Assembly: GCA_914767885.1 (NCBI GenBank)
Contig: CAJZBQ010000013.1
Coordinates: 1-64,000 of the forward strand
Reading direction: 5' to 3'
DNA: 64,000 nucleotides
Source of the DNA: Blepharisma stoltei
Taxonomy: Eukaryota > Ciliophora > Heterotrichea > Heterotrichida > Blepharismidae
The notes below the pieces were generated by a model. That model worked only from the letters and a program-made list of their open reading frames with translations. It ran no database searches and was not told where the DNA came from. The translations under genes were made by a program, and so were the position numbers. Position 1 is the stretch's first letter, and every line of letters begins with the position of its first letter. Of the stretch, positions 1-12,721 are shown one piece after another.

Positions 1-3000
1 AACAACACCCTAACACCCTAACACCCTAAACACCCTAACACCCTAACACCCTAACACCCTAACACCCTAACACCCTACACCCTAGACACCCTAACACCCT
101 AACACCTAACACCCTAACACCCTAACACCCGAACACCTAACACCCTAACACCCTAACACCCTAACACCCTAACACCCTAACACCCTAACACCCTAACACC
201 CTAACACCCTAACACCCTAACACCCTAACACCCTAACACCCTAACACCCTAACACCCTAACACCCTAACACCCTAACACCCTAACACCCTAACACCCTAA
301 CACCCTAACACCCTAACACCCTAACACCCTAACACCCTAACACCCTAACACCCTAACACCCTAACACCCTAACACCCTAACACCCCTAACACCCTAACAC
401 CCTAACACCTACCCTAACACCCTAACACCCTAACACCCTAACACCCTAACACCCTAACACCCTAACACCCTAACACCCTAACACCCTAACACCCTAACAC
501 CCTAACACCCTAACACCCTAACACCCTAACACCCTAACACCCTAACACCTACACCCTAACACCCTAACACCCTAACACCCTAACACCCTAACACCCTAAC
601 ACCCTAACACCCTAACACCCTAACACCCTAACACCCTAACACCCTAACACCCTAACACCCTAACACCCTAACACCCTAACACCCTAACACCCTAACACCC
701 TAACACCCTAACACCCTAACACCCTACACCCTAACACCCTAACACCCTAACACCCTAACACCCTAACACCCTAACACCCTAACACCCTAACACCCTAACA
801 CCCTAACACCCTAACACCCTAACACCCTAACACCCTAACACCCTAACACCCTAACACCCTAACACCCTAACACCCTAACACCCTAACACCCTAACACCCT
901 AACACCCTAACACCCTAACACCCTAACACCCTAACCACACCCTAACACCCTAACACCCTAACACCCTAACACCCTAACACCCTAACACCCTAACACCCTA
1001 ACACCCTAACACCCAACACCCTAACACCCTAACACCCTAACACCCTAACACCCTAACACCCTAACACCCTAACACCCTAACACCCTAACACCCTAACACC
1101 CTAACACCCTAACACCCTAACACCCTAACACCCTAACACCCTAACACCCTAACACCCTAACACCCTAACACCCTAACACCCTAACACCCTAACACCCAAC
1201 ACCCTAACACCCTAACACCCTAACACCCTAACACCCCTAACACCCTAACACCCTAACACCCTAACACCCTAACACCCTAACACCCTAACACCCCTAACAC
1301 CCTAACACCCTAACACCCTAACACCCTAACACCCTAACACCCTAACACCCTAACACCCTAACACCCTAACACCCTAACCACCCTAACACCCTACACCCAC
1401 CCCTAACACCCTAACACCCTAACACCCTAACACCCTAACCACCCTAACACCCTAACACCCTAACACCCTAACACCCTAACACCCTAACACCCTAACACCC
1501 TAACACCCTAACACCCTAACACCCTAACACCCTAACACCCTAACACCCTAACACCCTAACACCCCTAACACCCTAACACCCTAACACCCTAACACCCTAA
1601 CACCCTAACACCCCTAACACCCTAACACCCTAACACCCTAACACCCTAACACCCTAACACCCTAACACCCCTAACACCCCTAACACCCTAACACCCTAAC
1701 ACCCTAACACCCTAACACCCTAACACCCTAACACCCTAACACCCTAACACCCTAACACCCTAACACCCTAACACCCTAACACCCTAACACCCTAACACCC
1801 TAACACCCTAACACCCTAACACCCTAACACCCTAACACCCTAACACCCTAACACCCTAACACCCTAACACCCTAACACCCTAACACCCTAACACCCTAAC
1901 ACCCTAACACCCTAACACCCTAACACCCTAACACCCTAACACCCTAACACCCTAACACCCTAACACCCTAACACCCTAACACCCTAACACCCTAACACCC
2001 TAACACCCTAACACCCTAACACCCTAACACCCTAACACCCTAACACCCTAACACCCTAACACCCTAACACACCCTAACACCCTAACACCCTAACACCCTA
2101 ACACCCTAACACCCTAACACCCTAACACCCTAACACCCTAACACCCTAACACCCTAACACCCTAACACCCTAACACCCTAACACCCTAACACCCTAACAC
2201 CCTAACACCCTAACACCCTAACACCCTAACACCCTAACACCCTAACACCCTAACACCCTAACACCCTAACACCCTAACACCCTAACACCCTAACACCCTA
2301 ACACCCTAACACCCTAACACCCTAACACCCTAACACCCTAACACCCTAACACCCTAACACCCTAACACCCTAACACCCTAACACCCTAACACCCTAACAC
2401 CCTAACACCCTAACACCCTAACACCCTAACACCCTAACACCCTAACACCCTAACACCCTAACACCCTAACACCCTAACACCCTAACACCCTAACACCCTA
2501 ACACCCTAACACCCTAACACCCTAACACCCTAACACCCTAACACCCTAACACCCTAACACCCTAACACCCTAACACCCTAACACCCTAACACCCTAACAC
2601 CCTAACACCCTAACACCCTAACACCCTAACACCCTAACACCCTAACACCCTAACACCCTAACACCCTAACACCCTAACACCCTAACACCCTAACACCCTA
2701 ACACCCTAACACCCTAACACCCTAACACCCTAACACCCTAACACCCTAACACCCTAACACCCTAACACCCTAACACCCTAACACCCTAACACCCTAACAC
2801 CCTAACACCCTAACACCCCTAACACCCTAACACCCTAACACCCTAACACCCTAACACCCTAACACCCTAACACCCTAACACCCTAACACCCTAACACCCT
2901 AACACCCTAACACCCTAACACCCTAACACCCTAACACCCTAACACCCTAACACCCTAACACCCTAACACCCTAACACCCTAACACCCTAACACCCTAACA

Positions 3001-3843
3001 CCCTAACACCCTAACACCCTAACACCCTAACACCCTAACACCCTAACACCCTAACACCCTAACACCCTAACACCCTAACACCCTAACACCCTAACACCCT
3101 AACACCCTAACACCCTAACACCCTAACACCCTAACACCCTAACACCCTAACACCCTAACACCCTAACACCCTAACACCCTAACACCCTAACACCCTAACA
3201 CCCTAACACCCTAACACCCTAACACCCTAACACCCTAACACCCTAACACCCTAACACCCTAACACCCTAACACCCTAACACCCTAACACCCTAACACCCT
3301 AACACCCTAACACCCTAACACCCTAACACCCTAACACCCTAACACCCTACACCCTAACACCCTAACACCCTAACACCCTAACACCCTAACACCCTAAACA
3401 CCCTAACACCCTAACACCCTAACACCCTAACACCCTAACACCCTAACACCCTAACACCCTAACACCCTAACACCCTAACACCCTAACACCCTAACACCCT
3501 AACACCCTAACACCCTAACACCCTAACACCCTAACACCCTAACACCCTAACACCCTAACACCCTAACACCCTAACACCCTAACACCCTAACACCCTAACA
3601 CCCTAACACCCTAACACCCTAACACCCTAACACCCTAACACCCTAACACCCTAACACCCTAACACCCTAACACCCTAACACCCTAACACCCTAACACCCT
3701 AACACCCTAACACCCTAACACCCTAACACCCTAACACCCTAACACCCTAACACCCTAACACCCTAACACCCTAACACCCTAACACCCTAACACCCTAACA
3801 CCCTAACACCCTAACACCCTAACACCCTAACACCCTAACACCC
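1..3843. repeat. Telomere, CCCTAACA repeat array
   Basis: About 480 head-to-tail copies of the octamer CCCTAACA (C-rich strand shown; G-strand TGTTAGGG) fill the first 3.84 kb and end abruptly at the TTTTGTTG that follows. Scattered variant units occur (CCCTACA, CACCCCTAA, CCCTAACCA, a few units missing a base), mostly in the first 1.7 kb; much of 1,700-3,350 is perfect. This octamer is the telomere unit reported for heterotrich ciliates of the Blepharisma/Stentor group. The tract is long compared with the few hundred bases usual on ciliate macronuclear minichromosomes, which fits a germline chromosome end. Some unit variants may be sequencing errors. Confidence 0.97.
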
Positions 3844-4055
3844 TTTTGTTGTACTCGATCGTTATTGACTCTTTCTCAACAATTCCTTATGAGTTTGCAG
3901 AGAAGAAAAGAAAGATATTGATAAATGCAGAGAGACTGTATTTGATTGAATTTTATGGATCAATCTATGAAAGCGAAATTGGAAGCAACTCGAATTGGAG
4001 TCGAGTAGCAGAATCAAAAATGAATTGCTATCCTAAGCAAGTGTATTATTCATAA
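3844..4055 (+). pseudogene. Telomere-truncated propeller-family gene fragment
   Basis: An open frame of about 69 codons starts directly at the telomere junction and has no credible start of its own. Its residues resemble the 6880-7020 fragment: both have an acidic or serine stretch, then an ILINAE(E)RLYLIEF-like motif and a Y-E-S-E motif. I read it as the tail of a beta-propeller or kelch-like domain whose 5' part was lost when the telomere was added. The TPR frame starts 17 bp further on in another phase, so this and the TPR gene were probably one gene, now separated by a stop or frameshift or by a small unrecognised IES. Confidence 0.6.
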
Positions 4056-4071
4056 TTCTGCTTTTTCTTAA

Positions 4072-5544
4072 AATATCTCAACTATTTCTGAATCGGCTAA
4101 AGAATATTATTATTTTAATTTAGATAAAACAATCGTTGTTGATATTGCTTACTATAATGAGAATGTTTCACTTAGAAGAGTAGGTCAAAAGATTAAAGCA
4201 ATAAAATGCGATGACCAGAATTTTAAGCTCGATCCTTGCAGTCAGGATGAATTTGATTTAAAATATATTACTTTAAACGATTTAGGAAAAATTCTAGAAG
4301 ATATCAAAAGCTTAGATAAAGCAATCAAACTTAATCCAAATTACGCCCCTCATTACTATAATAAAGGCAAAATTTTTAATGATTTAAAAAAATATCTAGA
4401 AGCAATCGAATGCTATGACGAAGCAATCAAACGCAACCCATTTGAAGCAGATTTTTATATGAATAAAGGCAATGCTTTTTATAATTTAGAAAGATATCTA
4501 GAAGCAAGCGAATGCTATACTTATTTACCAAGAATAGCCCATAAGGAGCATTTTTTGGTTGGCCGGCTAATAGCTGGCTTGCCAAATTCATTGGCATGCC
4601 ATATTTTCTGGCTAACTAAATTTCAGAATGGCGAACCAAAAAATGCTCCTTAGTGGGCTATTCTTGGCAAACAGGTATATGACGAAGCAATCAAACTCAA
4701 TCAAAATGACGCGTTTTTATACTATGATAAAGGCAAAGCTTTTTATAATTTAGGAAGATATCTAGAATCAATTGAATGCTATGACAAAGCAATCAAACTC
4801 GATCCATACGATGCTGATTTTTACAATGAGAAAGGCAACTGTTTTTATATCTTAGAAAAATATCTAGAAGCAAGTGAATGCTTTGATGAAGCAACCAAAC
4901 TCAATCCAAGCTCCTCTTATTTTTACCATAATAAAGGTAGAACTTTTTATCATATAAAAAATTATCTAAAAGCAATTGAATGTTATGACGAAGCAATCAA
5001 AATCAATCCAAATGACGCTTATTTTTATTATTATAAAGGCAGAGGGCTTTGTGATTTAAAAAAATATCTAGAAGCAATAGAATGCTATGACGAAGCAATC
5101 AAACTCGACCCAAACAATATGTATTTTTACTATTATAAAGGGAATGCTTTAAATGAACTTGGAAGATACTCAGAAGCAGTAGAAATCTATAGTCAAGTAA
5201 TCAAAATGAATCCAAATGATGCCGATTTATATAATTGTATAGGCAATACTCTTTATATTTTAGGGAGATATCAAGAAGCAATAGAATACTATGATGAGGC
5301 AATTATTACACTTGTACCCAATAATCCTTTGTATTTCTGCAGCCGAGCAAGGGTATTTAATAAACTCAGACAAGAAGAAGCAGCATTGCAGGATTTTAAT
5401 AGGGCTTATAATTTGATGCAAGAAAACCAAGAAAATGGTGTTTTCACTGGGGATGAATGAAATCTTTCTGAAAAAGATATCAATTTTATTAACGACGTAT
5501 TAAGCCGAGACCGTATAGAGCTACTCCAAAAAATGCAGATTTAG
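4072..5544 (+). CDS. Tetratricopeptide (TPR) repeat protein, 5'-truncated
   Basis: This frame holds about ten TPR units of 34 residues with the recurring core Y-N-K-G-x-x-F/L-x-x-L-x-x-Y-x-E-A-I-E-C-Y-D-E-A-I-K-L-N-P. TPR arrays are helical protein-binding scaffolds; no enzymatic domain is seen. One repeat is split by a 162-bp inverted-repeat element (4516-4677), and removing it at TA restores the E-C-Y-D-E-A core exactly. An in-frame TGA at 5458-5460 reads as Trp, and the frame then continues 27 codons to TAG at 5542-5544. There is no ATG before the first repeats; the N-terminus was probably supplied by the propeller fragment lost at the telomere. The copy may be a pseudogene, but its TPR frame is intact. 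Confidence 0.7.
4516..4677. mobile_element. Inverted-repeat IES/MITE in the TPR gene
   Basis: The insert has near-perfect terminal inverted repeats of about 50 bp: TATACTTATTTACCAAGAAT on the left, and TATACCTGTTTGCCAAGAAT when the right end is read on the other strand. It is flanked by TA at 4516-4517 and 4678-4679. Excision at TA fuses Glu-Cys-Tyr to Asp-Glu-Ala in register with the neighbouring TPR units. It has no coding capacity of its own, so it is non-autonomous. Confidence 0.88.
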
Positions 5545-5953
5545 AATAAAATTTGGTTAAATAAGTCATCACATAATAATTATATAATCTCCTAATTAGT
5601 TTATACAACACTGAAAGTGAAAAGAAAAGTACTGGAAATCCAGAAATATTAGACTGAAGCAAAGCATAGCCTAAGATCAAAATAATGAAGTATTCAGCTT
5701 CCCCAAAGCTTATCGTACTTATGGAATTGCATTGATAGGAATCTAAAAAATTCTGCCATCTGGATGCATAAATCTAATAATATCGGACTATCTTGACTCT
5801 AGAAAGGTGGCCTAAGCTGGGTGCGTATCCACTAGGGTACAAATGATGGAATGCTAATTAAAACTCTAAAAATAGTTTCCCAATATTCTTGCTTTCTCAT
5901 GAATAAGAAAATTAACATTGCAAGAGTGTTGATAAGTTACTAAAATTGATAAA
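5545..5953. other. Intergenic, no gene seen
   Basis: AT-rich DNA between the TPR gene and the next propeller-family relic. A short GC-richer stretch near 5806-5850 shows no tRNA fold or box motifs that I can support. Confidence 0.6.
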
Positions 5954-7181
5954 ATGGAGCTTAAATTTTATTTCAACTTGCTTAATTTTCAGCTAAGCCC
6001 TAGTAGCAACTTCCTATATAGTGAAACAGCAAACGCTCCAAGCCTGCTCAATCAAAACACAGATAATCAAATATTAACACCTGATGAACTAATAATTAAA
6101 AGATCTTTCATTTTAAGCAGTAGAAATAATTCTGAAATCGAGAGAGATTTCAGAAGAATATGCTTAATGAATGATAACTGTTCTATTTCTAGCCCGGAGC
6201 TCAGCTATGCTTATAAAGAATATATAAAAGCTTACCATCAAACTACATCTATTTATTTTCTTAGAAGAATTAGCAATAGAACTGAATTGGTGATTTATGA
6301 CAGTGAAAGTGAAGTAGAAGAAATCAAGATTTTAGAAACATCAGAAGTTTTAAGCGCTGAAATGTGCATTTCTCGACTTCCAAATGGCGAATTATTCTGT
6401 TTCGGCAATGGCAGAAATTCTCGGAATACCTTCAGAATTGATAGCGATTATAGAGTTAGTAGGTTACCATCTGGAGCTTGAAATAATTATAATATTTATC
6501 ATAAAATTATCTCAATTAATGCTGACTCTGATAGCAAATTTTAAAAAAATTAAAACCATCTGGAGCACGCTGCTCGAACTCATCAGCTAAACCCTTTTAA
6601 ACTGAATTTGAATGGCAATTACTGATTAATAGCTAAACAGGGAGAACACTTTTTAAGTATAATAGTATATCTATTTCAACAGAAATATCTATTGATTCGG
6701 AGGAATAGACTGAAATAATTGACCCTTGACTCTATCTAGAAGATTTGATTTAAATCAAAATAGATGAAAAAGTTTAGCACCTATGCCGCAAGCTGATGCT
6801 AACTGTACTAGTGTAATATTTTATGGAAATATTTTGATTTCTGGATTCTATAATAGAAATATTCTGATTTATTCGCCTGATATAGACTCTTTTTCAATAA
6901 TGAACTATGAGCTTGAAGTATGCCAGGTAAAGGTCCTTATTAATGCAGAAGAGAGGCTGTATCTGATAGAATTTAGCAATAACTTGTTTATTTATGAAAG
7001 TGAGGTAGGTGATGAATATTCTTTGAAGCTAATAGTACACTCAACACATTACCATGTACCTTTCAGAACATATTGAACATACAATAAAGGAGGGATTTAT
7101 TTTTGCAAGTCATTTGATAGAAACATTTTCCTCGGGCGGGATTTCCTTGGGTATTTTTGTTTGAAATTTTCCCTTTATTAA
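5954..7181 (+). pseudogene. Decayed propeller-family gene
   Basis: An ATG at 5954 opens a frame that runs to TAA at 6542-6544, reading TGA at 6479 as Trp; it contains a motif R-L-P-S/N-G repeated twice. A second block in another register runs from about 6783 to TAA at 7179-7181, again through a TGA. It contains YSPDIDSF and LINAEERLYLIEF motifs shared with the fragment at 3844-4055. Between the blocks are several stops. The unit looks like the propeller part of the same family as the telomere-truncated TPR gene. The rest, including the TPRs, is missing, so I call it a pseudogene; it could also be one gene with unrecognised IESs. Confidence 0.5.
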
Positions 7182-7651
7182 TTTGTTTGGAAAACAATAT
7201 TAAAATTTTGATCAAAAATACACAAGGAAATGCCATATAGGAAAATGCTCCGATTAAATGATATGCAGCCTAGATTTATATCCCTATTTCCATTTATAAT
7301 GGGGATTAAAATTTTTTAGCTCCTTTACAACAACAGTGCTTTTTATGGAAAATATACCATTCTTTATATGAGTAAAACTGTCAGAATTTTGCTTATATTA
7401 TACCATTATATCAAGCACATAAACAGGTTTAAATATGAAGGCATTTCAAAAATAATTCTTATCACCTATTGATTATCCCAATCCTAGAGCGATCTTCTAA
7501 ACTATTTCCAATTTCCGATTCTGTGCCAAAATTTCAAAAAGGAATTATAAGCTAGGAAGAGAAATTGCAATCGATGAAAGTATGCCATTGAAAGTTTGTC
7601 ATAACTAATTGCTTCACATGCCAAACAAACCAATAAAATGAGGATTCAACG

Positions 7652-7813
7652 TATAGGGTTTTCCCCTATATAATCCTGCAAGGGCTGTGAATTTTGTCTG
7701 AAGTCCTTTGGTTGGTGGAACCAACTCAGAACGTTCGTCGGACCAACTCACCAGCCAAAGGATTCCGACAGAATCCACAGCCTTTACATGGCTATATAAG
7801 GGAAAACCCTATA
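7652..7813. mobile_element. 162-bp TIR element (TATAGGG ends)
   Basis: The two halves are an inverted repeat of roughly 70 bp. The left begins TATAGGGTTTTCCCCTATAT and the right ends ATATAAGGGAAAACCCTATA. Inside, GGCTGTG and TCCTTTGG pair with CCAAAGGA and CACAGCC. It carries no ORF. The ends are TATA on both sides, as in the TA-bounded elements elsewhere in the window. It is not inside a recognisable gene, so excision cannot be tested against a protein. Confidence 0.8.
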
Positions 7814-8704
7814 TTTGAATTGTGTGACTCAAAAAGTCTATTTATGAAATCATGAAATTTATCAAGATATAGTCCGAGCGGCTTCCTGTCTGAACATAAA
7901 AGGTGCTTAGGCTATAAATCATTGAAAAGAAAATAATCTCGCAATATCTGTGATATTTAGACTGGTTGAGGAATTAAACTGAAATAATGAAAAAGGGAAA
8001 ATTTCTAGCCTATAAGAGCTAGTGAAGAATCTCAGTTAAAGATTTAGTTCAGCACTCTAAACTAATTAAAAATCACTCTATAAGGGCAAATAAGCAATAT
8101 CGGATGCTCTGGAAGTATAGGAATTAAGAATACAGAAAACCACTACTACAAGTTTTGCTTAAACGAAAAAGCAATAGTTGAATTAAAGGAAATAATAAAA
8201 AACGGCGTCATCCGGTTTTATGTTCTCCCAAACAGAGAAAAAAAAACTATTAGCTAATTTTACAAAAATTAAAAAAATTAGTAATCTCTTTCTCCGTTTT
8301 AATTAAAGGAGCGTAAGCAAAGTTGCATCAAAGCAAATCTGCACTTTGGATCCATGAATTTTTTTTATGAAAAACTCTGAAATATTTTTTTTTCAATTAA
8401 TATAAATTGGAGGGTTTTTTATAATATAGATAAGAGGATATTTTTAGAAACCACTGCAAAATCAGGTGGTAGATAGCATGCCTGACCAATACATTGTGTG
8501 TTCTGAGTTATTTAGAGCAATCTGAAACGCCTGAAGCTGATGCACTAGCCGATCAAAGCCAGGTGGTGCCCAATCCTTAAATAGAAGAAAGGAAGAAACT
8601 CGACGAATGCATGTTAGGTAACAATAAATGAATAATAACTTAATTGATTGATTGAATTAAGGGAAAATTAATTTAAAGTTAATAGCTTCTATAGTGAATT
8701 CTAT

Positions 8705-8729
8705 TAGATGGCGCGCAATGTGCCATCTA
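8705..8729. repeat. 25-bp palindrome
   Basis: TAGATGGC pairs with GCCATCTA around a short loop, with TA at both ends. The motif resembles the inner end of the nested element at 23690-23842 (CATAGATGGCGC), so it may be a stripped relic of that family. Confidence 0.4.
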
Positions 8730-9329
8730 TAGGAAGGCGCTATATACTTTTTGAATAAATAAAACCATATAATTTTAGATAAATGGTAGATCTAAGGAAA
8801 TTATTTTGTTAAAGATTTAAATTTTATTATAGCCTCCTTTTTGGCTCGCACTATCGCTATGTCTCCAATGTCAATACCAACATTTTTTGGTAAAGCAGCT
8901 CCCTCATTCATATCAGAATACTAAGCCAAAGAAGGCTCAGGCTATACTAAAATTATTTTTTTTCATTGAATGAGATATCCCAATGATTTTTGAATAGAAT
9001 ACCCAATATTTTATTTTTAAAGATCTTTTTATAATTTATATTTAAATTTATTTTTCTTAAACAAGAAAAAGAGGAAATCCTGCAATTTACTTATCTAAAA
9101 ATAGATAAAGATTAAATTTTTAAAAATTATTATTGGAATTTTATACTAGAAGCCTAATCAGCGATTAAGAAGATAGAAATGATGCTTACTATGCAAGATG
9201 GCAGCTGACATCATCAATTTAGTGGTTGAAAAGGGCAGGCCAATGCATGCCGACATCATCCTGCTGAAGGAAGAAACACGCGAAAATCTGAATAGCTAAA
9301 TAAGTAAGAAACAGAAGGCTTAGGAACCA

Positions 9330-9480
9330 TTAAATCTCGGTATGCTCATTACTCAGCTTCCAAATGATGGCTGTCCTGCTTTCAAAATCTAGCCGCTGGA
9401 ATTACAATAATAATCTATAGCAATCATGAACTCGATAATTGCCACCTGGAGTTTGAAATAATCATAAATTTAATCCCAAT
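9330..9480 (+). pseudogene. Relic of propeller-family gene
   Basis: Nucleotide-level resemblance to 6350-6500: both have CAGCTTCCAAATG or CGACTTCCAAATG, then later a CACCTGGAG or CATCTGGAG block followed by TTTGAAATAATCATAA or CTTGAAATAATTATAA. The frame is broken throughout. This is a third, more decayed copy of the subtelomeric family. Confidence 0.5.
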
Positions 9481-10252
9481 AATAATTACTGGGAAGCACC
9501 AATTAGAAAAGAATTAAGACTTAATACTCGTCAAATGAATTAAGCTGTTTGAAATACCTTGCACATTTTCATTAGCTAAACTTTATTATATTGAATTAGA
9601 TTTTAGGTTATTGATCTAGAGACCTGGAAAGGAATATATAAACCTTGTACAAATATTTTATTGATTCTGAATAGCCAAAAAGGAACTCACTTGAGGAAAT
9701 ATGAAGAGTTCCTTTTTAGATATCAGAGCCTTTAAGAAATTTAGACAAGGAGATCTACCTATTTTTAGACAAATATATATTATTTTATAGGAATCAAAAA
9801 TGGTTCATTACCCTTATCTACAAAATAATTGAAAGTGTCTGTGGTAATAGGTAAGTTATCCGAGAGGTGCAGACTTTGCATATAAGGGCATGATTTAGGC
9901 CAGCAGTTAGCTGCCCTATTAATTGCATATATAAAAGGTGTTATTAATTTTAATAGAAAGATCTCTCAGTGTACTTGTACTTCAGCTCAAAACCCATAAG
10001 ATGAAGCTTCCATTCAAAACGAGTTTTTATTGCATTGTACTTTAGATTAATTCGGTTGTATGATCTAATTGACTCCTCCTATACATAATATTAGGGATTT
10101 AAATCTTATATGCTAGCAAAAGAATTTTAAAATCTCACTATTTTTAAAAATATACAGCTATACAATTATTTTAAAAAAAAAAGCTCTCTCTTTAAATGTG
10201 AAAAGAATTTTTTGCCAATTTAAAGTGATGCAGTAAATAATTATCTGGGCGT

Positions 10253-10403
10253 TAACGCTGGGTTCTCCACAGCAATTGCGAGCTCTGAAGAGCCACCTAA
10301 AAAGTTGGAATCCTTGCAAAAAGATGTGCTTTTGTCAATTTGGAGCTGAATTATCACCTTTAGGTGGCTCATCAGTGCTCCCAGTTGTTGTGGAGGACCC
10401 AGT
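10253..10403. mobile_element. 151-bp TIR element (TAAC...GGGTYCTCCAC)
   Basis: Inverted ends of about 45 bp: left TAACGCTGGGTTCTCCACAG, right (other strand) TAACTGGGTCCTCCACAACA, both followed by a GAGCxCTGAxGAGCCACCTAAA block. TA flanks both sides (10253-10254 and 10404-10405). No ORF. It is a MITE-like element in gene-free DNA. Confidence 0.78.
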
Positions 10404-10783
10404 TACAAGGCATGCTATCGCGGTGCATACTTATAATAATTGCTAAATGAAATTTCGAGCAATTAAATTAGCCTACCACTCTAAAACATTTTCTTAGCAT
10501 CAAGTGGATTTTACTTTTAAATTTTTTATAAATTGGCTTTTTGTATTTTTGAAAATAAATTTTAAAATTAGTTAACAGTTCTATGATGCCAAAATATTTG
10601 CTTATTAGGAAAGTTAGAGAAATAATAGTGCCTTATAGAAGTCTTTGGAAAATGCTGAAGAATCATTATTTCTTTAGGTATTTTGATAATAGAGCTTAAA
10701 GGAATAGTAATTAGCTGTAAGCTGTATGAAATAATCATATTCAAGATTATTATATAAAAGTAAAATTGCGATATTTAGTATAT

Positions 10784-11158
10784 ATGGATAATTTTGCAAA
10801 ATCTTTGATAGCTTCTCAAGACTTTCAAATAGAAAAACTCCAAAATATTTTGAATAATGCAAAACAATTTAATTCAGAGAATATTCAATCACTTCTATCT
10901 ACAAAATCAGAATTTTTATCACAATTTAACGAAGACAAAGACATGCTCGAGGAAATGAGAAGAGAACTTGAAGCTGCTTATGAAAAAATTCAAAAATATG
11001 AAAATATTTTAACAAATATCGAAAGATTATTAGATAAAGCAGAAATAGATGTTGCTGCTATTGAAGAATATGCATGGGGACCACAACAAGGCTATTTCAA
11101 TGGAATTATGCAGACAATAAAATGGATAGCACCTTCTTTTAGTGCTAGAATTAATTAA
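10784..11158 (+). CDS. Small coiled-coil protein, unknown
   Basis: A 124-codon frame from ATG 10784 to TAA, with a strongly helical, charged composition. Heptad-like runs of Leu, Ile, Glu and Lys span about residues 15-100 (for example EEMRRELEAAYEKIQKYE). It ends in a more hydrophobic tail with a W-I-A-P motif. The composition is protein-like and unlike the AT-rich surroundings. I do not recognise the family; small coiled-coil subunits of trafficking complexes are one possibility. The gene is isolated in the subtelomere and has no visible intron or IES. Confidence 0.55.
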   Translation: MDNFAKSLIASQDFQIEKLQNILNNAKQFNSENIQSLLSTKSEFLSQFNEDKDMLEEMRRELEAAYEKIQKYENILTNIERLLDKAEIDVAAIEEYAWGPQQGYFNGIMQTIKWIAPSFSARIN

Positions 11159-12099
11159 CATACTTCTTTCTTATAAGTTCACTTAATCAATTTCCTTACT
11201 ATTTTGATTTGCAATTAAGATGCTCAATGTTTTTAAATATATTCAATATGTTTAGAATCTAATCTAATTGGCTGGATCTATTAAAATTATTAGTTATATC
11301 GAAATATTATTTGTAAAAAAATTTTCCTTGCTAAACATGTGGGTTTAATTTTTTAAATAGAAATTTTGATAATAGTTTTACGCTAGTTAATGAATGAGGG
11401 AGTTAATCATCTCAAATACTACCATTTATCGGCTATATATATAAATTACTGTTTCTAAGTGATTCATCTAAATAGGAAAAAATGTTTCTCTGATATCTGG
11501 ATTATAGCTTCCTAATAAATAAAGTAGTGATATAAAAGATATCAAACTAAATTCAGTCCAGCACCAATAATCACAGGCATTTTTAAAATAAACTCCTATC
11601 AAAAATTAATGAAATTTATAAGCTTTGGGCAGAAAATGAATCCCGATAATTTATGCTATAAAACCCAATCATCATATTTCATTCATTAATTAGTTATTTA
11701 TTGAAAAACATTACTTAACTCTTTCGATGAGCTCTTCTGCCAAGCGTTATTGCATAGTTGAAATTATAACTAAGAAGGAAGCTAACGTTAGCTGGATCTC
11801 TAGCCCCCTATTCAACAAAGGTAGCTAACTTGTGTGTTAAAATCCTGGAACAGCATAAAGCTAATCGGATAAACTAAGCTCTACCTGGTGAATATAGAGA
11901 ACTTACAGAGGTTTACAATAAGTAAAATCCTCAAAGCTTATTTGAAAACGTAAAACATGAAGCGCATAATCGTTAACACTAATTCTAAATCCTCTTGTAT
12001 CAATTAAATGATATTTATTGTTTTACTAGCTTGATCAATTAAAATTCTATATTAAAAAAATAACCTGAAAAAATATTAAAAATAATAAAATTTTTTACC
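11159..12099. other. Intergenic, no gene seen
   Basis: AT-rich sequence with stops in all frames. A small palindrome AGCTAACGTTAGCT lies near 11780. Nothing else was recognised before the retroposon at 12100. Confidence 0.55.
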
Positions 12100-12548
12100 T
12101 GCTCTAATGCAAAGGCACAAATAAATAGCGAAATCACCGGCCTGTCCTCTCCCGGACCTGCTTCGAGCTTGGGACCTTGCTGCAACCTGAGGCCAAGCCA
12201 ATTAGGAAACGGGATCTACGGGTACTGGGCATTTTTGTCCCAGTTAGGTTTTCCCTCCCTCGTCCGGCAATGAAAACTTTATGTTTTCCAATAAACATTT
12301 GGGAAAAAAGGCTTTTTTATCCCTAGAGACCACTAGTGCCAACGATTAAGGCATAGTTAGTGCCGATATTAGCTAGAAAGTTTATCTCTAGCTGGACACT
12401 AGTCACTCAAGCAGCAGCCATCAAGTCCCAAATCTGTATACCTCAAGGCTCCAAGACAGCATTAATCACCGGGCTGAAAGCCTGAGGAACGCTATCTCTG
12501 GTAGAATCTATAATTAATATTAATGAATTTTAATGCTCTATTACAAAG
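12100..12548 (+). mobile_element. GC-rich retroposon with target duplication
   Basis: A GC-rich island of about 400 bp in AT-rich DNA, flanked by a degenerate direct repeat: TGCTCTAATGCAAAG at 12100-12114 and TGCTCTATTACAAAG at 12534-12548. Its right end is a TA-rich simple tail (repeats of TAAT around 12510-12533). Island plus tail plus target duplication is the layout of a SINE or 5'-truncated LINE. I see no ORF and no clear tRNA-like promoter boxes. It lies about 170 bp upstream of the next gene. Confidence 0.6.
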
Positions 12549-12721
12549 AAACCATATACAAAAGACCTAATTTGAAAAATATTTTGCATATTCATTTTTC
12601 AAAATAATTCTTAATTTAAAATACCATTCTTACATTTTTAATGTATTACAATACATTTCATTATTATATTTAATAATGATTTCTTGAATCTAATGAAGAA
12701 ACTCTTTTAGTTGCAATAAAT

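Larger units (their letters stand above)
7182..10783. other. Subtelomeric gene-free region with relics
   Basis: There is no convincing gene in this 3.6-kb AT-rich stretch. It holds two long inverted-repeat elements (7652-7813 and 10253-10403), a 25-bp palindrome at 8705-8729 and a relic of the propeller family near 9330-9480. The remainder shows nothing I can name. Confidence 0.6.

Noticed and set aside
1-3843. CRISPR-like or other regular array
   Set aside because: The unit is 8 bp with no spacers, at a chromosome end; it is a telomere.
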